Source: Porphyromonadaceae bacterium UBA4259 (GTDB lineage: Bacteria; Bacteroidota; Bacteroidia; Bacteroidales; Muribaculaceae). From it: 15,188 bases of DNA. Made by a program: the position numbers and the translations under genes. The notes beneath the pieces were generated by a model. It did no database searches. It was not told where the DNA came from and saw only the letters and a program-made list of their open reading frames with translations. The stretch lies in NCBI GenBank assembly GCA_002396125.1, contig DGWL01000017.1:2274-17461 (forward strand), written 5' to 3'. Shown here one piece after another: positions 8,474 to 15,188 of this stretch (the stretch's first letter is position 1; each line of letters opens with the position of its first letter).

Positions 8474-8767
8474 ATGGAAATTAAAGTAAAAGCCATTCAT
8501 TTCGATGCAACCGAGAAACTCGAGCAGTTCATTAACAAGAAAGTTGAAAAACTGTTAAAGCATCATGAGGAGATCACCAAAGCTGAGGTGACATTGAAAG
8601 TTGTAAAACCCGAGACTGCGATGAACAAAGAGGCTGGCATCAAGCTGTTTGTGCCACAGCACGACGACATCTTTGCAAGCAAAGTTGCCGACACCTTTGA
8701 GGAAGCTATTGATGTAGCTGTCGACGCTCTCAAACGCCAACTCGAGAAGACCAAGAAAGATAAATAA
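8474..8767 (+). CDS. hpf: Ribosome hibernation promoting factor (short HPF/RaiA)
   Basis: A 97-aa protein of the short HPF/YfiA family, which sits in the 30S decoding channel and silences ribosomes in stationary phase or starvation. The start (MEIKVKAIHFDATEKLEQFINKKVEKL) and the pattern of a beta strand, long helix, beta sheet, then a C-terminal helix (FEEAIDVAVDALKRQLEKTKK) match the family; the end is Lys-rich. It lacks the C-terminal dimerisation domain of long HPF. It follows xerC by one base in the same transcript and is closed by a strong terminator at 8831. Opposite-strand rel and pgpH lie a few kilobases away. Confidence 0.92.
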   Translation: MEIKVKAIHFDATEKLEQFINKKVEKLLKHHEEITKAEVTLKVVKPETAMNKEAGIKLFVPQHDDIFASKVADTFEEAIDVAVDALKRQLEKTKKDK

Positions 8768-8830
8768 ATCACTATCATCTACAGGGGCCTGATGACGTTG
8801 TTCCTCAACCCAGCCCCACATTAACCATTA

Positions 8831-8873
8831 CAGGAGTTGCCCCGGCACGGGAGCGACTCCTGCATTTATTTTT
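8831..8873 (+). terminator. Rho-independent terminator after hpf
   Basis: A GC-rich hairpin: outer arms CAGGAGTTGC (8831-8840) and GCGACTCCTG (8853-8862) pair with one T-G wobble, and the inner CCCG-GCA-CGGG stem extends it, leaving a single bulged A. It is followed by a T-rich run (ATTTATTTTT). It ends the xerC-hpf unit 63 bases after the hpf stop. The rest of 8874-8988 shows only a small 13-base inverted repeat (CATGCT, C, AGCATG) and no gene. Confidence 0.88.
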
Positions 8874-8988
8874 CAAGCGACCAATCGGCAATTACCGTTT
8901 TTGCACCTGCATTATAATCTCATGCTCAGCATGCTATGAGACAATTAAAACCTTTTCCGCTTAATCGCATTTTTTACTTGCACTTGCA

Positions 8989-9270
8989 CTAATTTTCTTT
9001 TTTCTTGCGCTTGAAGCGGGCCTTGAGTTGCTTGTAACCCTCAACGCCCAGGATTGTGATACCACTGTACTGGAATGTCTTGGCCAACCCGAACCACACT
9101 ACCCACCACAGCCACTTGCCGTAGGCGCTCATCCACGTGATGATGGGCAAGTCCTTAATCCATGGAATAACAGGGAAAAACGAGATTAGATAGCATGGCA
9201 AGCACATAGCCAAGACGATAACGCCCGTGCGAAACGAGAGCTTTGAGAGCCAGCGCTTGATGCGTTCCAT
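8989..9270 (-). CDS. Small conserved two-helix membrane protein
   Basis: A 93-aa protein with a basic start (MERIKRWLSKLSFRTG), hydrophobic helices at about residues 15-34 and 52-78 (WLWWVVWFGLAKTFQYSGITILGV), and a Lys/Arg-rich tail (LKARFKRKKKEN). This is an inner-membrane protein with both ends probably cytoplasmic. The block SFRTGVIVL and GLAKTFQYSGITILGVEG resembles small Bacteroidetes proteins sometimes labelled transporter; I know of no demonstrated function. It starts 48 bases after the DUF4919-like gene stop and is probably the last gene of the rel-pgpH unit. Confidence 0.72.
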   Translation of the reverse strand: MERIKRWLSKLSFRTGVIVLAMCLPCYLISFFPVIPWIKDLPIITWMSAYGKWLWWVVWFGLAKTFQYSGITILGVEGYKQLKARFKRKKKEN

Positions 9271-9318
9271 GGATGATGAAGTTTTAGAGAATTAAGGTGA
9301 GAGTGAGTGATGAGTTGT

Positions 9319-10056
9319 CTAGAAATCGTCGGGGAACTTGCGCGCCGCTTCCTGCAGCATGCGCGAGACGTCGAAGTAGAAATCCTTGGTCTTTGAAGCG
9401 TCGGTCTCGCTGGCAGCCTTGATGCAGTCGATGCCGCCAGGCAGTTCCTGATGATCTTTGGCCACGTAGCCCAGGAAGTTGATGAGGCTATACTCATGCT
9501 CAGGATAGAGAACCACCCACGGCTCGTCTTCGGTTCCTCGCCCGCTCGACATGATTGCCGCGATGAGCTTGTCGAGACGGTATTGACGCACAGCAGCACG
9601 GGCATATTTCTTCTTTTGCTTGAGAGCATAGATATAGTAGTTGAGTTGCTCGATGTCGAAGATGTTGTCATCAAGAGCCTGAACTGCATATTGCTCAATC
9701 TTATCACACTCCTCACGCGATAGCGACTGCTGGTAATAAAGACGTTCAACCTCATCCTTGCCGTCGAACTCGGTGTGACGGAAGGGATTGTAGTCTTCCT
9801 GGAAGATAAATCCATAATAGAGGTCGCGATAGGCCTCAAAGTTCATGATGGTGTCGTTGCTCTTGAACGAGCGAACCAGCTTGGGGTAGTAGTATCGCGA
9901 ATAAGGGTCGAGTGTTTCCTGCTTAATCTTGTCGAAGTCGACCTCCCGCACCTCAAAGCGATATTGCGCGTGGATGTTCATTGCCAGCGACGCCAGTGTG
10001 GCGACGATGATAGATATGTAGAATCGTTGTTTCATCAGTTGAGTAAAAAATGTCAT
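9319..10056 (-). CDS. DUF4919-like exported protein
   Basis: A 245-aa protein resembling the DUF4919 family of Bacteroidetes, from the pattern FDKIKQETLDPYSRYYYPKLV, then NDTIMNFEAYRDLYYGFIFQEDYNP. No activity is known for that family. An N-terminal hydrophobic segment (MKQRFYISIIVATLASLAMNIHAQ-like) acts as a signal peptide, so the mature part is periplasmic or outside; it is acidic, Tyr-rich, mostly helical and without Cys. Two starts are possible. The ATG at 10056 overlaps the stop of the upstream gene (ATGA), suggesting translational coupling. The ATG at 10035 (residue 8) gives a more typical signal peptide. Confidence 0.72.
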   Translation of the reverse strand: MTFFTQLMKQRFYISIIVATLASLAMNIHAQYRFEVREVDFDKIKQETLDPYSRYYYPKLVRSFKSNDTIMNFEAYRDLYYGFIFQEDYNPFRHTEFDGKDEVERLYYQQSLSREECDKIEQYAVQALDDNIFDIEQLNYYIYALKQKKKYARAAVRQYRLDKLIAAIMSSGRGTEDEPWVVLYPEHEYSLINFLGYVAKDHQELPGGIDCIKAASETDASKTKDFYFDVSRMLQEAARKFPDDF

Positions 10057-10550
10057 TTAATATCAAACACAAAGCCCTCGACTGCGATGCCCATCATGGC
10101 AACAGCCACAATCACAGCCAGACCTTTGGCGCAAAGGTACTGAATAAAATTGGATTTTGGAAATCGCAGCCACGTGCCATGAGGTGTCTTGCTAAAGGCA
10201 AACTGCCCCAGGACTGTGCCTAAAATTGTGCCGAACACCATGAATCGAGCCTCGACTAGCATACCAAGCAAGCAACCCATGATAGCACCCAAGGCAAGGT
10301 AGAGATTGCCCGTCGACTTGCCGTCGGGCTCTCCCTTGGGCTGGAGGTACCTGATGCCCATCACCATTAGTGTTGCCACGCCATAGAAGATGAAAATCCA
10401 TTGCGGGAAAGTGGTGTAGGTGCTCAGGTGCAAGAGCCACAATCCGGCATAGGCAGGCACAGCCGCCGGAAGCCACGGCTTGAAAAGGAGAACTAGCGCC
10501 AACGCCATGAGCACGATGCCGGCAATGAGTAGAATCTTGGTTGTTATCAT
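10053..10550 (-). CDS. Multi-pass membrane protein, unknown function
   Basis: A 165-aa very hydrophobic protein with about five membrane segments: residues 4-23, 26-45, 49-65, a Gly-rich pair within 84-124 (LGAIMGCLLGM and FGTILGTVLGQ), and 138-160. The spaced Gly residues suggest close helix packing and recall the DUF456 family in shape, but I cannot confirm membership. It starts 74 bases after pgpH and its stop overlaps the next gene start by four bases (ATGA), so these two are very likely translated together. No catalytic motif is visible. Confidence 0.65.
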   Translation of the reverse strand: MITTKILLIAGIVLMALALVLLFKPWLPAAVPAYAGLWLLHLSTYTTFPQWIFIFYGVATLMVMGIRYLQPKGEPDGKSTGNLYLALGAIMGCLLGMLVEARFMVFGTILGTVLGQFAFSKTPHGTWLRFPKSNFIQYLCAKGLAVIVAVAMMGIAVEGFVFDIK

Positions 10551-10624
10551 CGTTAATCAGCAGTGATAGTCTTTGTTATTATATAACTTTTTTTATTACT
10601 TTTTTGCACGATTGTGAGCTCACA

Positions 10625-12718
10625 TCACTCTTCTTGAGAGGTAGTAATCACATCGGGCGACGAAGTGGAATCGTCGGTTGTGTCGTTGCGCACATCATCG
10701 GGATAGGACACGCGAGTGTGATAGAAAGTGAGTAATCGCTTAATGAGACATTCACGCACCTCATTAATCTCCTTGAAGCTTATGGGCGACTCGTTGAACA
10801 TGCCATCGGCCACCTGGCCGTCTATAATCTTGTTAACCATGCCGGTGATGTTTTCCTCATCGGGCACGGGGATGCTCTTGGCGGCAGCCTCGCAGGCGTC
10901 GGCCATCATCAGGATTGCAGCCTCTCGGCTCTGCGGGTTAGGACCGGGATAGGTGAAGGGCTCAGGATTAACATTTCCGGTTGCGCTCTGCTTGAGAGCC
11001 TTGTTATAGAAATAGCGCGTGCGCCCCCGTCCATGATGCTGAGCAATGAGGTCCTTAATAACCTGTGGCAGGTTGGCCTTCTCGGCTCGACGCAGGCCGT
11101 CGGTCACGTGCGAAATAACAATCGACGCGCTCTGTTCGGGCTGCAACACATCGTGCGGGTTTACACCACGCTGATTCTCGGTGAAGAATGCCGGATTATC
11201 AATCTTGCCGATGTCGTGATATAAAGCTCCGGCACGCACCAGCTGCACATTGGCCCCCACCTTTCTTGCCGCCTCGCCTGCCAGTGTTGCCACCTGCAAC
11301 GAGTGCTGGAAGGTGCCAGGGCAGTTCTCGGAGAGCTCGCGCAGCACCGGGTGGTTGATGTCGCTAAGTTCAACCAATGTCACTTGCGAGGTGAAACCGA
11401 ATATCTTCTCAACAATGAAAATTCCGAAATAGGCAAACGACAGCACAATGCAGCTCACGGCAAAGTAGAGAATCACATGCCAGTCGATGGTGGTGACAGT
11501 GCCATAGCGCACCACATATTGCGCGACATAGGTGACGGTGTAGCTCAAGAAGATGAGCGATGCGCACACCACCAGCTGTGAGCGCTGCATGATTCCCTTG
11601 ACCGACATGATAGCGATAATTCCTGCCAAGAATTGCAATAGCACAAAGTCGCTCGCCTCGGGTGCCACAAGCGAACTGATGAGCACTACCACCATGTGGG
11701 TAAAAAATCCCAACGATGTGTTGAAGAACACAGTCACAACAATGGGAACCAGCGCAAACGGGATGAGATACATCAATCCCGAGCGAAAATGGGCTATGAT
11801 GTAGACTAGCAAAACCCACACAAACACAAAGCTAAAGAGGAACACCATGTGTCGCGTGCTATGGAATACTGCGGGATGCATAATGCGAATGTATAGGTAG
11901 TAAACCAGCATGATGAGCAGCAGCACCACCACGTTGCCCACTAGCGAGAATCGCTGCAGAGCATTGTTAACATTACTCTCGGCACTGAGTCGCTCATAGG
12001 TCTTGAGCAGCGAATACTTCTCGGGAGTGACAATCTCGCCATAATCAATGATGCTCTCCCCGTTGACCTTCACACCATGAGGGGCAAGTGCAATCTTATA
12101 GGCATCGTCGAGCAAGGCCTGTGACTTCACCGAGTCATAGACAAGGCTAGGCGACAGGTTGGTATAAAACAGTTGCGACAACTCACGGCTCTGCTCCACA
12201 CCAAAGAGGACAGTGGTGTCGAGGTAGTTGTAGGCCTCCATTGCCGACATCAAGTCGGCGGCATTCACTGTCACACTCTCGTTGCCCTGACTGTTGACGA
12301 TTCTCACTTGCTTGATTTTGCCTCGGCCAATCAAGCTCTTAGTGCTGTTGTCAACAATACCTTTCTCGTAGAGCTGGCTGGTGATGTTGATAAGCTTTTG
12401 CTTAGTGCCCGCCGTTACTCCGGTCATGTGCTGCAATGCCGAGTTGATATTTTCCTGCGACTTTTGCGCCACATCCTCATTCTTGAAATAGATGGGAGCA
12501 AAATTCTGGTTAATACTATCTTTTATTCTCCTGGCAGTCACCGAGTCATACTCGATGGGGATATCAAATGGCGCAATGAGTTTTGGGTAATTCCAAGGCC
12601 GGCCCTCGCTATAGACCAGCGCATCCTCGGAGCCTCCCCCAAAGAATAGCGATAGTGAGCTCACCGTGAGAGCGATGAGCAGGAAAACCACCAATTTAGT
12701 ACGCATCAATTTCTTCAT
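10625..12718 (-). CDS. pgpH: PgpH-type 7TM HD-domain c-di-AMP phosphodiesterase
   Basis: A 697-aa membrane enzyme of the 7TMR-HD family; characterised PgpH proteins hydrolyse c-di-AMP. Layout: TM helix at residues 8-27, extracytoplasmic 7TMR-HDED domain at about 30-255, seven TM helices between 258 and 437, cytoplasmic HD domain at about 465-640. The metal/catalytic set is complete: His472 (FQHSLQVA), His501-Asp502 (YHDIGKIDNPAFF), His537, His561-His562 (IAQHHGRGRT) and Asp607 (MMADACEAAAKS). The Ser/Thr/Asp tail (about 660-697) looks disordered. It lies 73 bases downstream of rel on the same strand, with no promoter match in between. In Listeria, PgpH is inhibited by ppGpp, so the adjacency to rel may have regulatory sense here. 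Confidence 0.93.
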   Translation of the reverse strand: MKKLMRTKLVVFLLIALTVSSLSLFFGGGSEDALVYSEGRPWNYPKLIAPFDIPIEYDSVTARRIKDSINQNFAPIYFKNEDVAQKSQENINSALQHMTGVTAGTKQKLINITSQLYEKGIVDNSTKSLIGRGKIKQVRIVNSQGNESVTVNAADLMSAMEAYNYLDTTVLFGVEQSRELSQLFYTNLSPSLVYDSVKSQALLDDAYKIALAPHGVKVNGESIIDYGEIVTPEKYSLLKTYERLSAESNVNNALQRFSLVGNVVVLLLIMLVYYLYIRIMHPAVFHSTRHMVFLFSFVFVWVLLVYIIAHFRSGLMYLIPFALVPIVVTVFFNTSLGFFTHMVVVLISSLVAPEASDFVLLQFLAGIIAIMSVKGIMQRSQLVVCASLIFLSYTVTYVAQYVVRYGTVTTIDWHVILYFAVSCIVLSFAYFGIFIVEKIFGFTSQVTLVELSDINHPVLRELSENCPGTFQHSLQVATLAGEAARKVGANVQLVRAGALYHDIGKIDNPAFFTENQRGVNPHDVLQPEQSASIVISHVTDGLRRAEKANLPQVIKDLIAQHHGRGRTRYFYNKALKQSATGNVNPEPFTYPGPNPQSREAAILMMADACEAAAKSIPVPDEENITGMVNKIIDGQVADGMFNESPISFKEINEVRECLIKRLLTFYHTRVSYPDDVRNDTTDDSTSSPDVITTSQEE

Positions 12719-12791
12719 TGAATTATTCTTTTAGTAGACGAGTAAACGAGTTAATAACTAACAGGCAGCTATGTTCTATAAATAATGGACA

Positions 12792-15056
12792 CTAACTGCG
12801 CCTGATTGCCTTGCTCACACCTTTCACTTTGCCCAGCCGCTTGCACATCTTGGTTACTGTGTTCACATCCTCGACATAGACGTCCATCTCGCAAGTGAAT
12901 ACTCCGGCCTCGGAGCGGATGTTGAGGCGACGAATGTTAATGGCAAGGTTGGTTGAAATCAAGTAGATAATCTCTTGCAGAATGCCCATGCGGTCGATAC
13001 CCTCAACACGGATTGACGCGAAGAACGTTTCGCTGCCGCTCTCCCACCGCGTTTCTACCAGACGCCCGCCAAAGCCGCTTTTAAGCTTCATGGCAGTGGG
13101 ACAGTCGGTCTTGTGCACGACCACATTGTTGTTGTTGTCGACATAGCCAATCACATCATCGCCAGGTAGCGGATGGCAACACTTTGCGAGCTGGTAGTTG
13201 CTCTTGCCGTCGATGGTCTTGAGCACATACACCTTCTTGCGGTCGACTTTAGGTGCCGGAACACTGTCGCCGTTGTTATCACCCTTTGAGCCACGACTGC
13301 CAAACGAGTTGCGCCACAACTTGCTGAGCAGGTTTTGCGATGCGGGCTTGAGCGACTTGAGCAGCAACGGCGTGAGGTCGACGTCGCCTTTCCCTATCTT
13401 GTAGTATAGGTCCTCCTTGTTTTGCACACCCAAGCTGCTGATGATGCGTGTGAGATTCTCGTTATTTATCTCGGCATGGTTCTCGGCCATGAAATTCTTG
13501 AACTGCTCCTCGCCCTTGTCGAGCATTTCGCGGCGCATGTGACGGAAAGCCATGTTGAGGCGAGTCTTGCCCTTGGCAGTGACCACAAACTTTTTCCACT
13601 CCATTTGTGGCCGCTGCGACTGCGAGGTAAGAATCTCCACCTGGTCGCCGCTCGAGAGCCTGTGCGACAGTGGCACGAGCTTGTGATTCACCTTGCCGGC
13701 AATGCAGTGGGTTCCTATCTCGCTGTGTAGGGTGAAAGCCATGTCGAGCACCGATGCTCCCACCGGCAGCGACACCATGTCGCCCTTGGGTGTGAACACG
13801 GTAATCTCGCGCGCATAGAGATTAAGCTTTATCGAGTCGAGGAAGTCGAGCGCGTTAGGTTCTGGGTTCTTGAGAATGTCCTCAATCTCTTGGAGCCATC
13901 CACGCAACTGGCTGTCCTCTTCCATTTCCATGCCGCCTTCCTTGTACACCCAGTGGGCTGTCACGCCACGCTCGTCGATGGTATCCATCTTGCGGCTGCG
14001 AATCTGCACTTCAATCCACTCGCCGTCGGGGCCCATCACAGTCACGTGCAGAGCGCGGTAGCCATTGGGCTTAGCATGAGATAACCAGTCGCGAATGCGG
14101 TCGGGGTGAATTTTGTTATACACCTTGGTAATCTCGTTGTAGATGGCCCAGCACATGCCGTTCTCGTCCTTGTCGTCGGGGCACTCAAAGACGATGCGCG
14201 CCGCATAGATATCATAAATCTCATCGAGGGGTATGCGCTTGTTCTGCATCTTCTTCCAGATGGAGTAGCACGACTTCACGCGAGCCTTGAACTCATAGTC
14301 GAGTCCCATGGCATCGAGCCGCTCGCGAATGGGAGCCGAGAAGCGCGCAAACATATCGTTGCGCTTGGTCTCACTTGCGGCTACAGCATCGGAAATCGAT
14401 TGATATATGTCGGGGTGCTCATACTTGAAACTCAAGTCCTCTAGCTCAGTTTTGATGGCAAAGAGTCCTAACCGGTGAGCAAGGGGAGCATAGATGTAGA
14501 GGGTTTCGCCGGCAATCTTGTATTGCTTGGCCGGAGGCATTGATGCCAGGGTGCGCATGTTGTGCAGGCGGTCGGCCATCTTAATGAGTACCACACGAAT
14601 GTCGTTGCTCATTGTGAGCAAAAGTTTGCGGAAGTTCTCGGCTTGAGCCGATGCTTTGTCACCAAAAATTCCACCCGAAATTTTGGTCAATCCTTCAACA
14701 ATATTGGCAATCTTGTCGCCCACGCGCTCGCCGGTCTCGCCTATCACCTCGTCGCCAAAGATAGCTTTGATGTCGGCAGTGGTGTAGTCGGTATCTTCGA
14801 CCACATCATGTAGCAGAGCCGCGCAAATCGATGTCGACCCCAGCCCTATCTCCTGGCTCACAATGGTTGCCACGGCAATGGGGTGCAGAATGTATGGCTC
14901 GCCCGAGCGTCGCCTTATCCCCTCATGGGCCCGGCGCGCAAAGCGAAAGGCTTTCTCGATTTTCTCAACCTTCTTGCGGTGATTGCTGGCCAAGTATCCG
15001 CCCAGCAGGGCCTGATAGGCGTCGTCAATCAATTTATTTTCTTCCTCTTGACTCAT
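12792..15056 (-). CDS. rel: Bifunctional (p)ppGpp synthetase/hydrolase (RelA/SpoT family)
   Basis: A 754-aa long RSH protein that makes and degrades the stringent-response alarmone. Domains in order: HD hydrolase (about 25-200) with His58 (ILHPIA), His83-Asp84 (LLHDVVEDT) and Asp162 (MADRLHN), all intact; synthetase (about 240-370) with KARVKSCYSIWKKM, Asp282 (YDIYAAR), NGYRALH at 331-337 and Glu349 (EVQIRSRKMD), also intact; TGS (417-478); a helical linker; a Cys-containing conserved domain (YQLAKCCHPLPGD, Cys626-627, Cys652); and ACT (about 678-754). Both catalytic halves look functional, as in Rel/SpoT and unlike hydrolase-dead RelA. The ATG at 15056 gives the usual N-terminal length. It is the first gene of the minus-strand unit that includes pgpH. 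Confidence 0.96.
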   Translation of the reverse strand: MSQEEENKLIDDAYQALLGGYLASNHRKKVEKIEKAFRFARRAHEGIRRRSGEPYILHPIAVATIVSQEIGLGSTSICAALLHDVVEDTDYTTADIKAIFGDEVIGETGERVGDKIANIVEGLTKISGGIFGDKASAQAENFRKLLLTMSNDIRVVLIKMADRLHNMRTLASMPPAKQYKIAGETLYIYAPLAHRLGLFAIKTELEDLSFKYEHPDIYQSISDAVAASETKRNDMFARFSAPIRERLDAMGLDYEFKARVKSCYSIWKKMQNKRIPLDEIYDIYAARIVFECPDDKDENGMCWAIYNEITKVYNKIHPDRIRDWLSHAKPNGYRALHVTVMGPDGEWIEVQIRSRKMDTIDERGVTAHWVYKEGGMEMEEDSQLRGWLQEIEDILKNPEPNALDFLDSIKLNLYAREITVFTPKGDMVSLPVGASVLDMAFTLHSEIGTHCIAGKVNHKLVPLSHRLSSGDQVEILTSQSQRPQMEWKKFVVTAKGKTRLNMAFRHMRREMLDKGEEQFKNFMAENHAEINNENLTRIISSLGVQNKEDLYYKIGKGDVDLTPLLLKSLKPASQNLLSKLWRNSFGSRGSKGDNNGDSVPAPKVDRKKVYVLKTIDGKSNYQLAKCCHPLPGDDVIGYVDNNNNVVVHKTDCPTAMKLKSGFGGRLVETRWESGSETFFASIRVEGIDRMGILQEIIYLISTNLAINIRRLNIRSEAGVFTCEMDVYVEDVNTVTKMCKRLGKVKGVSKAIRRS

Positions 15057-15106
15057 AGCGGTTGTGTTGCCTTGTGTATTGTTTATTCATTATAGATACT
15101 AAAATA

Positions 15107-15114
15107 CAAAATTA
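15107..15114 (-). promoter_or_regulatory. Candidate -7 element for rel
   Basis: On the minus strand this reads TAATTTTG, an exact TAnnTTTG match, about 50 bases before the rel ATG. No clear TTTG is found at the -33 position. The remaining bases to 15188 are AT-rich with no gene. Confidence 0.5.
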
Positions 15115-15188
15115 GCAATAAAAATCGACACTGCGACACCTTTTGCCCATTTTTTTAAAAAATGCCACTCTTTTTGAAAAAAAATAAA

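Noticed and set aside
8768..8988. tRNA genes after hpf, as in some Bacteroidales
   Set aside because: No cloverleaf or TTCRANY-type T-loop segment was seen; the region holds a terminator and AT-rich sequence.

Overview
The window looks like chromosomal DNA from the order Bacteroidales, most plausibly a gut Muribaculaceae- or Prevotellaceae-like organism. Three things point there. The protein families are typical of the phylum: an outer-membrane barrel ending in Phe, a DUF4919-like protein, a PgpH-type HD hydrolase and a xerC-hpf pair. Promoter-like sites fit the Bacteroidetes pattern TTTG / TAnnTTTG. Most starts lack a Shine-Dalgarno sequence. No phage, IS element, CRISPR array, rRNA or tRNA was found.

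Layout. (1) Positions 105-5616, minus strand: a probable operon read TPR-repeat protein (1003 aa), outer-membrane beta-barrel (618 aa), GNAT acetyltransferase (178 aa). (2) Positions 5617-5833: an AT-rich divergent promoter region. (3) Positions 5834-7416, plus strand: a strange membrane protein (zinc ribbon, Pro/Ala repeats, one transmembrane helix, acidic stretch, poly-Gln tail), then a secreted double-SH3 protein whose natural start ATG is followed at once by TAA. A perfect-stem terminator closes this unit. (4) Positions 7573-8767, plus strand: a tyrosine recombinase (xerC) and the ribosome hibernation factor hpf, then a strong terminator. The hpf start has a canonical Shine-Dalgarno sequence, unusual for this phylum. 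(5) Positions 8989-15056, minus strand: a probable operon read rel ((p)ppGpp synthetase/hydrolase), pgpH (c-di-AMP phosphodiesterase), a multi-pass membrane protein, a DUF4919-like exported protein and a small two-helix membrane protein.

How they fit together. The right half holds two nucleotide second-messenger enzymes side by side (Rel and PgpH), and the hibernation factor lies nearby on the opposite strand. Together these give a stress and growth-control flavour. The left half is about the cell envelope: a long periplasmic TPR scaffold with an outer-membrane barrel, and a membrane-anchored zinc-ribbon protein with an exported SH3 partner. The most unusual items are the low-complexity zinc-ribbon protein with its DNA-level tandem repeats, the apparent nonsense codon at codon 2 of the SH3 gene, the Shine-Dalgarno in front of hpf and the rel-pgpH linkage.
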